DNA of 46,055 nucleotides from assembly GCA_021734825.1 (NCBI GenBank), contig JAIPIE010000001.1, positions 1 to 46,055 of the forward strand. The letters are read 5' to 3'. Made by a program: the position numbers and the translations under genes. The DNA comes from Patescibacteria group bacterium. GTDB taxonomy: Bacteria; Patescibacteriota; Patescibacteriia; Patescibacteriales; UBA12465. The notes under the pieces are model-generated. The model was not told the origin of the DNA. It saw only the letters and a list, made by a program, of their open reading frames with translations, and searched no databases. Positions 32,502 through 40,555 of the stretch are shown here, piece after piece (the stretch's first letter is position 1; every line of letters starts with the position of its first letter).

Positions 32502-32514
32502 TGAGATTTCTCAA
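32487..32514 (-). promoter_or_regulatory. Promoter of the dCMP deaminase-thyA operon
   Basis: On the minus strand: TTGAGA (32509-32514), 16-bp spacer, TACAAT (32487-32492), about 22 bases before the first ATG. Confidence 0.6.
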
Positions 32515-32545
32515 ATATTGACAAGATGCGGTTAATCTTTTTTAA

Positions 32546-32574
32546 TTGATTTTTTCTCTTAAAAAAGCTACACT
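32546..32574 (+). promoter_or_regulatory. Promoter of the DUF167-glycosyltransferase-galU operon
   Basis: TTGATT (32546-32551), 17-bp spacer, TACACT (32569-32574). The stretch TTGATTTTTTCTCTTAAA resembles TTGACTTTTTCTCCTTAAA of the 2045 promoter, suggesting a common promoter flavour. Confidence 0.6.
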
Positions 32575-32622
32575 AGAACCAGAATTAGTCATGATTAGAG
32601 TCTTTAAATAGTAATTATAAAT

Positions 32623-32895
32623 ATGGATTTTTCTGAACTATTAGCTAAAATTGAAGAAAAGGGGAAGGCGACTTTTTGCGTTAAGGTTTCTCCTGGCGCC
32701 GATAAGACTGAGTGGCAGGAGACATTAAGTGATGGTACGCGTAAGTTGAAAGTTAAATCAGCTCCAGAAAGAGGTCGGGCGAATAATGAAGTAATAGAAT
32801 TTATTGCCTCTTCCTTAAAATTGCCCAAAAAGAGAGTGGAAATTATTAAGGGTGGCGGTGCTCGTTTGAAATGGATTAAAATTAAAAAGTCATAG
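32623..32895 (+). CDS. DUF167 family protein (YggU-like)
   Basis: A 90-residue protein of the small DUF167/YggU family. It has FCVKVSPGADKTEW, then LKVKSAPERGRANNEVIEFIA and the LKLPKKRVEIIKGGGARLKWIKI end, which together are the family signature. The biochemical role is unknown; the fold is a small alpha/beta. It heads the operon of three glycosyltransferases and galU, starting eight bases before the first of them, but a functional link is not evident. Confidence 0.9.
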   Translation: MDFSELLAKIEEKGKATFCVKVSPGADKTEWQETLSDGTRKLKVKSAPERGRANNEVIEFIASSLKLPKKRVEIIKGGGARLKWIKIKKS

Positions 32896-32902
32896 AGCGC
32901 TT

Positions 32903-33748
32903 ATGAATATTTCCATCATTATTGTTAGTTGGAATGTGAAAGAAAAATTGCGGGCAAACCTGCAAGCTCTTTTTCCGTCTTTAGACGGCTTAAAAGCGGA
33001 AGTAATTGTAGTTGATAATAATTCAGAGGATGGAAGCAGGGGGATGATTAAAGATGAATTTCCGGAAGTTAAATTAATTACCAATAAAGAAAACTTAGGT
33101 TTTGCTAAAGCTAATAATCAAGCGCTTAAAATTGCTCAGGGTGATTATATTCTTTTATTTAACCCTGATATGCTCGTTTTTCCTCAAACTATTAAACGTT
33201 TATTGTCATGGGCGGATAATAAGCCGGAAGCAGTTGTTGTCGGTTGTCGCCTAGAAACAGAGAATGGCACCTTATTGCCGCATATTCGTCGTTTTCCACG
33301 ATTAAGCGATCAGTTGGCCGTTGTTTTAAAACTACCTCATATTTTTCCCCACATCATTGATAAATATTTATTTAAAAATTTTGATTATAGTTGTGCTCAA
33401 AAAGTCGACTCTATTCGAGGTGCTTGTTTTTTGATTAACCGTTTTGCTTGGCAGAATATTTCCGGAACAAGCTCGCCCCTGTTGGATGAACGTTATTTTA
33501 TCTGGTTTGAAGAGGTTGACTTTTGTCAGCAGGTGTATAAAAATGGCGGAGAAGTTTGGTATGCGCCTATTACTAGTTGTGTTGATTATGTTGGGCAGAG
33601 TTTTAATCAAGTTAATGTTGGGTATAAGCAAATTTATTTTCAGGATTCAATGCTTAAGTATTTTTTTAAATGGAAACCACGTTGGCAATATTATGTTCTA
33701 AAAAATACTTGGCCGCTCGGACGCTTATTGGCTAAAATTTTTTCTTAA
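32903..33748 (+). CDS. GT2 family glycosyltransferase (1 of 3)
   Basis: Inverting GT-A sugar transferase of the rhamnosyltransferase (WbbL-like) branch, 281 residues. ISIIIVSWNVKEKLRANLQAL opens the fold, then VDNNSEDGS and NLGFAKANNQAL follow. The FNPDM motif is the DxD-equivalent and ERYFIWFEEVDFCQQV is the ED-type catalytic segment. Relatives add sugars to lipid-linked O-antigen or capsule precursors at the cytoplasmic face of the membrane. No membrane helix is obvious. It is immediately followed by two more GT2 genes with three-base and one-base gaps. Confidence 0.9.
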   Translation: MNISIIIVSWNVKEKLRANLQALFPSLDGLKAEVIVVDNNSEDGSRGMIKDEFPEVKLITNKENLGFAKANNQALKIAQGDYILLFNPDMLVFPQTIKRLLSWADNKPEAVVVGCRLETENGTLLPHIRRFPRLSDQLAVVLKLPHIFPHIIDKYLFKNFDYSCAQKVDSIRGACFLINRFAWQNISGTSSPLLDERYFIWFEEVDFCQQVYKNGGEVWYAPITSCVDYVGQSFNQVNVGYKQIYFQDSMLKYFFKWKPRWQYYVLKNTWPLGRLLAKIFS

Positions 33749-33751
33749 ATT

Positions 33752-34810
33752 ATGAAAATAGGAATTGTTCTCGTTAATTATCAAGATTATGCTGAGCGTT
33801 TTTTAACGCCTTGTTTGACGTCTATTCGTCTTTTAAATCCGATTGTTAAACCGGATATATTTATTGTTGATAATGCCAGTACTCCGGCATCTGCTGCTTA
33901 CTTACGCACGCACGCACCCGAAGCTAGATTAATTTTGAATAAAAATAATGACGGTTTTGCCAAGGGCAATAATGATGCGATGGGTATAATGCTGACCGAG
34001 GACTATGATTATATCCTTTTGCTGAACATGGACGCCTCGCTTGAAGCCGAGGCTTTACGCGAGTTGTTACGGGTAGCCGAAGCAAATCCTTTGGCCGGAG
34101 CCATTCAGGCCCGTTTAATGCTTGATCCAGAGAAAGAACTTGTAAATAGTCTCGGTAATATCACTCATTTCTTGGGCTTCGGTTATTGTCGGTCTTATCG
34201 CGAGAAATACCAGGACAATGGAGCAGAAGCTTCGGCGATTGCTTATCCTTCCGGCGCCTGTGTTCTATTAAGAGTTTCCGCCTTAAAATCAGTGGGCTTA
34301 TTTGATGAGGAGTTGTGGATGTATAATGAAGATCAGGACTTGGGTTGGCGTCTATGGCTTTCAGGTAGACAATGTCTACTGGCACCGCGAGCGGTCGCTT
34401 ATCATCATTATGAATTTAGCCGCTCCATTAGTAAATATTATTGGCTGGAACGTAATCGCTTAATTGTGGCTTGGAAAAACTATTCATTACTATCGCTATT
34501 CTTATTTTTTCCACCCTTATTATTAATGCAGCTGGGCATGCTGTTCTTTGCTTGGCGCTCTGGTTGGCTAAAAGAGCAAAAAAAAGTTTGGTCTTATTTC
34601 TTTAATCCAAAGAACTGGTTTTATTTATTAAAAGCCCGTCGCCAAAGCCAATCTTTGCGGCAAGTGCCTGATTTCAAAATTTTACCCTTATTTTCTGGGA
34701 GTATTTGGTATCAGGAAATTGCTAGTCCTCTTTTAAAATACTTAGTGAATCCAGTTTTCTCTTTATATTTTTTCTTGACACGTCGTTTAATTAAATTATT
34801 GCAGCAATAG
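33752..34810 (+). CDS. GT2 family glycosyltransferase (2 of 3), membrane-associated
   Basis: A 352-residue GT-A glycosyltransferase. It begins IGIVLVNYQDYAERFLTPCL, then IVDNAST and NNDGFAKGNNDA. The nucleotide-sugar motif reads LNMDAS, where its neighbours have NPD, and ELWMYNEDQDLGWRLW is the catalytic ED segment. The C-terminal ~120 residues have a hydrophobic stretch (about 247-268, LLSLFLFFPPLLLMQLGMLFF) that may anchor the enzyme. Middle member of three tandem GT2 genes; the order suggests sequential addition of sugars to one glycan. Confidence 0.88.
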   Translation: MKIGIVLVNYQDYAERFLTPCLTSIRLLNPIVKPDIFIVDNASTPASAAYLRTHAPEARLILNKNNDGFAKGNNDAMGIMLTEDYDYILLLNMDASLEAEALRELLRVAEANPLAGAIQARLMLDPEKELVNSLGNITHFLGFGYCRSYREKYQDNGAEASAIAYPSGACVLLRVSALKSVGLFDEELWMYNEDQDLGWRLWLSGRQCLLAPRAVAYHHYEFSRSISKYYWLERNRLIVAWKNYSLLSLFLFFPPLLLMQLGMLFFAWRSGWLKEQKKVWSYFFNPKNWFYLLKARRQSQSLRQVPDFKILPLFSGSIWYQEIASPLLKYLVNPVFSLYFFLTRRLIKLLQQ

Positions 34811-34811
34811 T

Positions 34812-35600
34812 ATGGATTTATCGATTATTATCGTTAATTATAAGAGTAAGGATAAACTGGCTAATTGCTTAAGGTCTTTAGAGGCGTCCGATTTATCAGA
34901 AATAGAGCACGAAATAATTGTGGTAGAGAATAATTCTGGCGATGAATTAACGGATTTAATTGCAGTTTTCAATCAAGTTAAGTTAATTAATAGTTCTGTT
35001 AATTTAGGTATGGGCGGTGGTAATAATTTAGGCATTAAAGAGAGTAGTGGTAGATATATTCTTATTGCCAACCCCGATTTAGTTTGTACCCGTGAAGCTA
35101 TTAAAATTTTATATCAATATTTATCGCTTCACTTGGAAGTGGCGATTGTGGGGCCAAAGTTATTAAATCCAGATCAAAGTTTACAATATTCCTGTGCTCG
35201 CTTTCCTAGTATTTTTTTGCCACTTTTACGACGCACGATTATTGGCCGCATTTTTCCTTCGGTCGTTGCCAAATATTTAATGCAGAAAGAAGGGCACATG
35301 GAGATTAAGGTAGTGGATTGGGTCTTGGGGGCTTGTTTCTTGCTGAGGCGAAATGAGTTGTTTGCGGACAATAAATTATTTGATGAAAGATTTTTTATGT
35401 ATTTTGAAGACGTTGATTTATGTCGGCGAGCACAGGCAGAGAAAAAACAGGTTATTTATAATCCTGAGGCGGTGGTTATCCATGACCACATGCGTGATAG
35501 TGCTCGTTTGCCCTGGTATCGAGCCATTTTTTCTGATAGAATAGCCCGAGAACACCTTAAATCTTGGTGGAAATATTTTAAGAAGTGGGGCTGGCGATAA
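34812..35600 (+). CDS. GT2 family glycosyltransferase (3 of 3)
   Basis: A 262-residue GT-A enzyme, WbbL-like: LSIIIVNYKSKDKLANCL, VVENNSGD, NLGMGGGNNLGI, the ANPDL motif and the ERFFMYFEDVDLCRRAQ catalytic block. Shorter than its two neighbours and without an added hydrophobic C-terminus. The three genes share the same architecture and probably arose by duplication, but they have diverged strongly. It starts one base after the preceding stop; galU follows after 28 bases. Confidence 0.9.
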   Translation: MDLSIIIVNYKSKDKLANCLRSLEASDLSEIEHEIIVVENNSGDELTDLIAVFNQVKLINSSVNLGMGGGNNLGIKESSGRYILIANPDLVCTREAIKILYQYLSLHLEVAIVGPKLLNPDQSLQYSCARFPSIFLPLLRRTIIGRIFPSVVAKYLMQKEGHMEIKVVDWVLGACFLLRRNELFADNKLFDERFFMYFEDVDLCRRAQAEKKQVIYNPEAVVIHDHMRDSARLPWYRAIFSDRIAREHLKSWWKYFKKWGWR

Positions 35601-35628
35601 TTTTAGCTAACCTTTAAATAATTTATAT

Positions 35629-36507
35629 ATGCAAAAAATCAAAAAAGCAATTTTTCCAGTCGCTGGTTTCGGCACGAGATTTTTACCAGCCACGAAAGCT
35701 CAGCCTAAAGAGATGTTGCCGGTGGTAGATAAGCCGGTTATTCAATATTTAGTTGAAAGCGCTGTTGCCGCTGGTATTGAGGAAATCATCTTCGTTACTG
35801 GACGCGGCAAGAGAGCCATCGAAGATCATTTTGATTATTCTTATGAGTTATCAAAAACTTTGGTGGAAAAAAATAAACTTGATTTAATTAAGAAGGTTCA
35901 GGCCATTGAAAGTCTAGCCAAGTTTTCTTATGTGCGTCAGCCTATTCCTTTAGGTGATGGTCATGCGGTTTTATGCGCTGCTCACTTAATTGAGCCGGGT
36001 GAAGCGGTCTTGGTGATGTTTGGCGACACTCTTTACGATGCGGAAATATCGCCAGTCACTCAAGTAATGGAAACTTATGAGAAATATGGCGACACTGTTA
36101 TTGGTTTGTCGGAAGTTGATAAAAAAGACGTGAGTCAGTTTGGTGTAATGGGTGGCATTGATTTAGGCGATGGCGTTTATGAGGTAAAGCAATTTGTAGA
36201 GAAACCGGCCATGGAAGATGCACCTTCAAACTTAGTGCAAGTTGGTATTAATATTATTACTCCAGATATTATTGAAATTTTATCCCGTATGGATAAAGGA
36301 AAATCTGGTGAAATTAGACTGGCCGATGCTTATGACGAAATGCTGCAACAAAATAAGCCAATTTACGGTAAGAAAATAGAAGGGGAATGGCTTGATACTG
36401 GCAATAAATTAAACTTCATTAAAGCGACCATTAAATTCGGTCTTAAAAATAAAGAAATTGGAGCCGATTTAAATCAATTTTTAAAAGATCTACTGCCTAA
36501 ACTTTAA
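35629..36507 (+). CDS. galU: UTP-glucose-1-phosphate uridylyltransferase
   Basis: Makes UDP-glucose from glucose-1-phosphate and UTP, the activated sugar for surface glycans. The 292-residue protein has the nucleotide-binding PVAGFGTRFLPATKAQPKEMLPV loop, IIFVTGRGKRAIEDHFD, QPIPLGDGHAVL and FGDTLYD (the DxD-like metal site). VEKP and the GEWLDTGNKLNF end complete it. All are typical of bacterial GalU. It closes the glycosyltransferase operon, so supply of sugar donor and its users are coexpressed. Confidence 0.96.
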   Translation: MQKIKKAIFPVAGFGTRFLPATKAQPKEMLPVVDKPVIQYLVESAVAAGIEEIIFVTGRGKRAIEDHFDYSYELSKTLVEKNKLDLIKKVQAIESLAKFSYVRQPIPLGDGHAVLCAAHLIEPGEAVLVMFGDTLYDAEISPVTQVMETYEKYGDTVIGLSEVDKKDVSQFGVMGGIDLGDGVYEVKQFVEKPAMEDAPSNLVQVGINIITPDIIEILSRMDKGKSGEIRLADAYDEMLQQNKPIYGKKIEGEWLDTGNKLNFIKATIKFGLKNKEIGADLNQFLKDLLPKL

Positions 36508-36525
36508 TTGATTTTTTTCTATAAT

Positions 36526-36560
36526 AAAAACCGCCATGCAATTCGCTGGGGCGGTTTTTT
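36526..36560. terminator. Bidirectional terminator, galU / PEGA gene
   Basis: AAAAACCGCC (36526-36535) pairs with GGCGGTTTTT (36550-36559) with a 14-base loop. T-runs on both strands. Confidence 0.9.
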
Positions 36561-36580
36561 GTATCCTAAAACTTTTTTTA

Positions 36581-37912
36581 TTATTGTAGTTGCAACTTAT
36601 AAATACCGGATTGCTGTCCTAAGCGAGCATAGAAGTAGAGTAATTGATTTTTTTCATCTAAGACTAGGTTATTGACATCATTTGCCCTTAAGAGGACAAT
36701 CGGTTCTTTTTTGTCTAAATTAAGATTAATTAAATTAATTTGTTGACTATTAGCGTATACTAAATAGTTTTTTATTTTATGCCAAGCGATATCAACGATA
36801 GGATCGCTTACTCGGATAATTAATTCCTGCTTATTATTTACAGTATTAAGTGAATATATTTCAAAATCATTGTGCCAAATTAAAAAATCATTATTTAGCC
36901 ATTGCCAGTTGTTGACCGGTCTGATTTTACTAATAATTGCTTGCTCGGCGTAATCGCTTAGTAAATAGAGTGCTTGTTGTTTGCTGTCGTATAAATTTAA
37001 ATGATATTCATCTTGACGGAAATGGAAGTCGCCATTGCCAAGATAGCTGCTTGATTTTAAAAATTTGTTATCAAGGTCGTAGATGCGCAAATAATTTTGT
37101 CCTTCTACATTTTCAATGGTGTAGATTAAATTGTTTTTAATAGCGTAGGCAGCATAATCGCCGCCACTTAATACTGTGCTTACGCTATTTTTATCGGTGA
37201 TAATACAGTTTATTCCACCATTGGCCTGGTAGTATATTTTTTTATTAGCTTCGTCCCAATAAAAATTAGTGGCCGTTTTCCCAATAACAGATAAGTCATA
37301 GCTACTACCACCATTATCTAAGTTAATTAATTTACCCCCTAATAATACTTGACTGCCATCTTTTGACCATTGAATATGCGTGCCCTGAGAGTTGGTGATA
37401 GTGCTGGTGCTGGCATTTTTTAAATTAATAATTTGTCCGTCTTGACCAAGAATGATGGTTTTCTTGTCTGGACTGAAGGATAAGTTTTGGGGAGCGCAAA
37501 GGGCGAGATTCAGGGGCAGGGAACGCTTAAACAGAATCGCCTCTTCCATAAAAGTACTTTGTCCTGATTCTATCTTAATCTTTTTTTCTAGCGGCCAATA
37601 ACCCTCCTTTTCTAAACGGATAATGTATTCACCAGCTAGTAGATTTTTAATCTTTGTTGGTGTGGTAATGTTGCTACGCCCAACATCAATTAGCCAATAT
37701 TGTTTTTGTTCTTCGCCATTAATAATAATCTTTGCTCCTTTAGGATTGCTATCTAAAATCAGCATGCCTGTTTTTTGAACAAGTTGCCCGATTCTTGGTG
37801 GCCATTGGCTGTTTAATTTATAGCCAGCGGCGTACAAGGAAATTAATACGGTAATAACAACAAAGAGAACTATAAATACAATAAACAGAGAGTCTCTAAT
37901 TTTTTTAGACAT
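36581..37912 (-). CDS. PEGA domain membrane protein with propeller-like C-terminus
   Basis: A 443-residue protein with an N-terminal membrane helix (about 8-30), then a PEGA-type beta-sandwich (about 47-125). In that domain GMLILDSNPKGAKIIINGEE is followed by TPTKIKNLLAGEYIIRLEKEGYWPLEKKI. The remaining ~310 residues are repeated beta-strand segments with Trp and Asp-Gly turns (FSPDKKTIILGQDG, IQWSKDGSQVLLGG), suggesting a WD40/TolB-like propeller outside the cell. PEGA proteins are surface proteins of unclear role, common in CPR genomes. It starts six bases after the murA stop, so murA and this gene are one unit. Confidence 0.82.
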   Translation of the reverse strand: MSKKIRDSLFIVFIVLFVVITVLISLYAAGYKLNSQWPPRIGQLVQKTGMLILDSNPKGAKIIINGEEQKQYWLIDVGRSNITTPTKIKNLLAGEYIIRLEKEGYWPLEKKIKIESGQSTFMEEAILFKRSLPLNLALCAPQNLSFSPDKKTIILGQDGQIINLKNASTSTITNSQGTHIQWSKDGSQVLLGGKLINLDNGGSSYDLSVIGKTATNFYWDEANKKIYYQANGGINCIITDKNSVSTVLSGGDYAAYAIKNNLIYTIENVEGQNYLRIYDLDNKFLKSSSYLGNGDFHFRQDEYHLNLYDSKQQALYLLSDYAEQAIISKIRPVNNWQWLNNDFLIWHNDFEIYSLNTVNNKQELIIRVSDPIVDIAWHKIKNYLVYANSQQINLINLNLDKKEPIVLLRANDVNNLVLDEKNQLLYFYARLGQQSGIYKLQLQ

Positions 37913-37918
37913 AATTTT

Positions 37919-39184
37919 TTATTCTACTCTTTCAATATCGGCGCCGATGCCACGTAAACGTTCTTCCAGTTTTTCATAACCACGATCAATTTGATAAATG
38001 TTGTCAATTTCGGTTTGTCCTTCAGCAATTAAAGCAGCAATAACTAGAGCAATACCAGCTCTTAAGTCTGGACTCATAAGACGCTTACCATGTAATTTAG
38101 TTGGTCCTTGGGTAACAATACGATGAGGATCACACATAGTTATATTTGCGCCCATCTGTGAGAGCATGTCAGTCCAAATTAAACGACGGTCATAAATAGT
38201 TTCATGAATCAGGGCCGTGCCTTGAGCTTGGGTCATAAGAACAACATAAGGCGATTGTAGGTCGGTAGCGAAGCCTGGATATTCATGCGTTCTAATTCCA
38301 TGAGCGAGTAAAGGGAGTTTACCAGAATTTACTTTAATCCAATCAGGGCCGTAGCTAAAATCAACTCCAACCTTTTTTAATATTTGTAGAAGTGTCATGA
38401 TGTGTTCTGGGTCACAATCAGTTATTTCCAAGTCAGCGTTAGCGGCGGCAGCCATGATTACAAAAGAACCAGTTTCAATACGATCGGGAATAACTGTAAA
38501 AGTATCGGCACTAATTTTTTCTTGACCTTCAATAATGATAGTGGGAGTGCCAGCACCGCTAATTTTTGCTCCTTGACTGTTTAAATATTCAGCTAGGGCG
38601 GTAATTTCTGGCTCCATGGCACAATTTTTCAGCGTAGTGGTACCAGGAATAATAGTGGCTGTCATAATCATACTTTCAGTGGCAGTAACACTAACAAGAG
38701 GGAAGAAATAATCAGCTCCTTGTAATTTATTAGCTTTGATATGATAGAATTTGCCTGAGACTTCTTCAATTTCGGCACCAAAGGCACGATAGCCCTCTAA
38801 AAATAAATCAATTGGCCGTCCGCCAGCGCCAATCACACAGCCACCTGGATGAGGAAATTTTACTTCTTTAAAACGGGCAAGCATTGGTCCTACAAACATA
38901 ATCGAGCCACGAAATTTATTAGCCATCTTGGCGTTTAATTCAGTGCTACTGAGATTGGATGTATCAATAGTAGCTTCGTCGCCCTGACGATTTATTTTTG
39001 CGCCTAAATCACTTAGAACCTCAAAAGATCGTTCGACGTCCTCAATTCTTGGTAAATTTTTAACAGTTAAAATCTCTGTAGAGAGCAGGGCGGCGGGAAT
39101 AATTTTTAAAGCGGAATTTTTAGCGCCGCTTACAGCAATCTTACCGCTTAAAGTCTTGCCACCATTAATGATGAATTTGGGCAT
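37919..39184 (-). CDS. murA: UDP-N-acetylglucosamine 1-carboxyvinyltransferase MurA
   Basis: First committed step of peptidoglycan synthesis: adds enolpyruvate from PEP to UDP-GlcNAc. The 421-residue protein has the two-domain EPT synthase fold with the start GGKTLSGKIAVSGAKNSALK. The catalytic Cys116 is in HPGGCVIGAGGRPIDLF, the target of fosfomycin in sensitive enzymes, with RGSIMFVGPMLAR just before it. The C-terminal part ends in DRGYEKLEERLRGIGADIERVE. Divergent from rplU. With uppP and mltG it shows the organism makes its own peptidoglycan. Confidence 0.98.
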   Translation of the reverse strand: MPKFIINGGKTLSGKIAVSGAKNSALKIIPAALLSTEILTVKNLPRIEDVERSFEVLSDLGAKINRQGDEATIDTSNLSSTELNAKMANKFRGSIMFVGPMLARFKEVKFPHPGGCVIGAGGRPIDLFLEGYRAFGAEIEEVSGKFYHIKANKLQGADYFFPLVSVTATESMIMTATIIPGTTTLKNCAMEPEITALAEYLNSQGAKISGAGTPTIIIEGQEKISADTFTVIPDRIETGSFVIMAAAANADLEITDCDPEHIMTLLQILKKVGVDFSYGPDWIKVNSGKLPLLAHGIRTHEYPGFATDLQSPYVVLMTQAQGTALIHETIYDRRLIWTDMLSQMGANITMCDPHRIVTQGPTKLHGKRLMSPDLRAGIALVIAALIAEGQTEIDNIYQIDRGYEKLEERLRGIGADIERVE

Positions 39185-39231
39185 ATGAGATATTTTTAGC
39201 TATTTATAATAACTTCATCTTATCCTATTTA

Positions 39232-39259
39232 TTGACATTTTTCAAATATTTGATACTAT
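39232..39259 (+). promoter_or_regulatory. Promoter of rplU
   Basis: TTGACA (39232-39237), 16-bp spacer, TACTAT (39254-39259) with extended TGA. Transcription would start near 39266, giving a leader of about 50 bases. Confidence 0.8.
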
Positions 39260-39268
39260 TGAAGGGTG

Positions 39269-39291
39269 AATCGGCGCAAGCCTGATTTTTT
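39269..39291 (+). promoter_or_regulatory. rplU leader hairpin with GCAA tetraloop and T-run (candidate L21 leader/attenuator)
   Basis: AATCGGC-GCAA-GCC-T-GATT forms a stem of seven pairs with one bulged T and a GNRA loop, directly followed by a T-run (to 39291). It looks like an intrinsic terminator placed between the promoter and rplU. Ribosomal-protein leaders often bind their own product; whether it belongs to the known L21 leader families cannot be told by eye. Confidence 0.55.
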
Positions 39292-39317
39292 CTAATAATT
39301 TTGCTAATATTAAATGT

Positions 39318-39632
39318 ATGGCGAAGATCGCAGTGATTGCCACTGGTGGCAAACAATATAAAGTCAAGGAAGGCGAAACCATTAAAGTGGAAAAACTTGA
39401 ATTGGCGGCCGGAGAAAAGGTAAAATTCGATACTTTGTTAGTAGCTGATAGTGACGCTAGTAATGTTGAAGTCGGAGACCCTTCTTTGGGTGAAAAAGTT
39501 ATTGCTGAAGTTGTTGATACAGCTAAACAGGATAAGGTTTTAGTAGTGAAGTATAAGAGCAAGACTCGTTACAAGAAGACGGTTGGTCATCGTCAATTAA
39601 AGACTTCAGTTAAAATCTTGAGCATTGCTTAA
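39318..39632 (+). CDS. rplU: 50S ribosomal protein L21
   Basis: A 104-residue protein of the large ribosomal subunit. It begins KIAVIATGGKQYKVKEGETI and has the VADSDASNVEVGDPSLG region and the KSKTRYKKTVGHRQLKTSVKI end, the standard L21 signature with its rRNA-binding basic C-terminus. It is a single-gene unit with its own promoter, hairpin leader and terminator; rpmA (L27), its usual partner, does not follow. Confidence 0.96.
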   Translation: MAKIAVIATGGKQYKVKEGETIKVEKLELAAGEKVKFDTLLVADSDASNVEVGDPSLGEKVIAEVVDTAKQDKVLVVKYKSKTRYKKTVGHRQLKTSVKILSIA

Positions 39633-39660
39633 TTTCTCAACACCAAAAATTGTTTATATA

Positions 39661-39691
39661 AAAATCCGTTTAATAAAAAGCGGATTTTTTA
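39661..39691. terminator. Bidirectional terminator, rplU / small membrane protein
   Basis: AAAATCCG (39661-39668) pairs with CGGATTTT (39681-39688), T-runs on both strands. On the minus strand the stop codon of the 39689-39925 gene overlaps the start of the hairpin region. Confidence 0.85.
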
Positions 39692-39925
39692 TGTGGCTAT
39701 TCCTAATTTTTTACTGATAAATCTTTTACCTATTCGGCAAGCGCTGCGACCAGCACTTTTTTTACGCAGACCAAGCAAAGCTAAGCGCATGATCAGTATT
39801 ATTGTATGTCTAAATTTTCTATTAAACAGTAATAGGAATAACAGAGTAATGGCTATTTGCCGGAATTTCAGATTAAAAATACCGACGATAAACAGCCCAA
39901 TTATTAAAAGTGTTAAAGGTACCAT
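39689..39925 (-). CDS. Small basic membrane protein of unknown function (78 aa)
   Basis: Unrecognised. Two hydrophobic segments (about residues 3-19 and 24-36) with a third partly hydrophobic stretch (41-52), followed by a strongly basic tail (LRKKSAGRSACRIGKRFISK). The start is unusually clear: AGGAGG (39931-39936) sits five bases before the ATG, the only perfect Shine-Dalgarno in the window. It lies 22 bases after recR and ends at the shared terminator, so it is probably the last gene of the dnaB-ybaB-recR unit. An 83-codon ORF on the opposite strand is the shadow. Confidence 0.7.
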   Translation of the reverse strand: MVPLTLLIIGLFIVGIFNLKFRQIAITLLFLLLFNRKFRHTIILIMRLALLGLRKKSAGRSACRIGKRFISKKLGIAT

Positions 39926-39930
39926 TTCTC

Positions 39931-39936
39931 CCTCCT
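39931..39936 (-). promoter_or_regulatory. Perfect Shine-Dalgarno (AGGAGG)
   Basis: AGGAGG read on the minus strand, five bases before the ATG of the 78-aa membrane protein. It fixes that start and stands out because nearly all other genes in the window lack an SD. Confidence 0.85.
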
Positions 39937-39947
39937 CTTTTTAGTTA

Positions 39948-40538
39948 TTATAAAGTATTTCTATATTTTAAAGCATTGGCTAGACTTAATTCATCGGCAT
40001 ATTCAAGATCTGAGCCGGCGGGTAAGCCACGGGCTAGGCGAGTAACTTTTAAATCAGGAAATATTTTTTTTAAATAAATGGCCGTACTCTCTCCTTCTAA
40101 GTTGAAATTAAGTCCAATAATTAATTCCTGCACTTTATTTTTCTTAACTAATTGCTTGAGCTCATTTAAAGGCAATTGTTCTGGTCCGATGTTTTCCAGG
40201 GTATTTAATAATTCGCCTAAAATAAAATATTGGCCGTTAAATTGTTTAGTCTTTTCAATAACGCCTTGATCTTGGCTTTTTTCAATAATGCATAGTAGTT
40301 GAGAATTTCTATTTTTATCGGCACATATCTCACAGGGGTCGCTGGAGCTAAAGGCTCGACATTGGGAGCAGCGTTGAATTTTTTCTGGTAAGTCATTCAG
40401 GGCGAGCGCCAGGGCCTGTATTTGTTGGGGAGCTTGTTTTAATAAATAAAAAACATAACGCTCGGCCGTTTTAGGTCCGACGCTGGGAAATTTACTGAAA
40501 CGGTCAATGAGTTCTTGGATGTAAGCTGGATATTTCAT
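39948..40538 (-). CDS. recR: Recombination protein RecR
   Basis: Ring-forming partner of RecF/RecO that loads RecA at gaps. The 196-residue protein has the N-terminal helix-hairpin-helix region (IDRFSKFPSVGPKTAERYVFYLL), a zinc finger CSQCRAFSSSDPCEIC, and a Toprim domain with LCIIEKSQD and the IIGLNFNLEGESTA segment. The end, TRLARGLPAGSDLEYADELSLANAL, is a RecR hallmark. I used the ATG at 40538; a TTG four codons upstream is less likely. Next to ybaB as in most bacteria. Confidence 0.97.
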   Translation of the reverse strand: MKYPAYIQELIDRFSKFPSVGPKTAERYVFYLLKQAPQQIQALALALNDLPEKIQRCSQCRAFSSSDPCEICADKNRNSQLLCIIEKSQDQGVIEKTKQFNGQYFILGELLNTLENIGPEQLPLNELKQLVKKNKVQELIIGLNFNLEGESTAIYLKKIFPDLKVTRLARGLPAGSDLEYADELSLANALKYRNTL

Positions 40539-40555
40539 TGTTGAAAGCAATAGGT

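Noticed and set aside
39693..39944. 83-codon plus-strand ORF opposite the small membrane protein gene
   Set aside because: The minus-strand frame has a perfect SD, continues the recR unit and ends at a terminator; the plus-strand ORF has no promoter or SD and looks like its complement.
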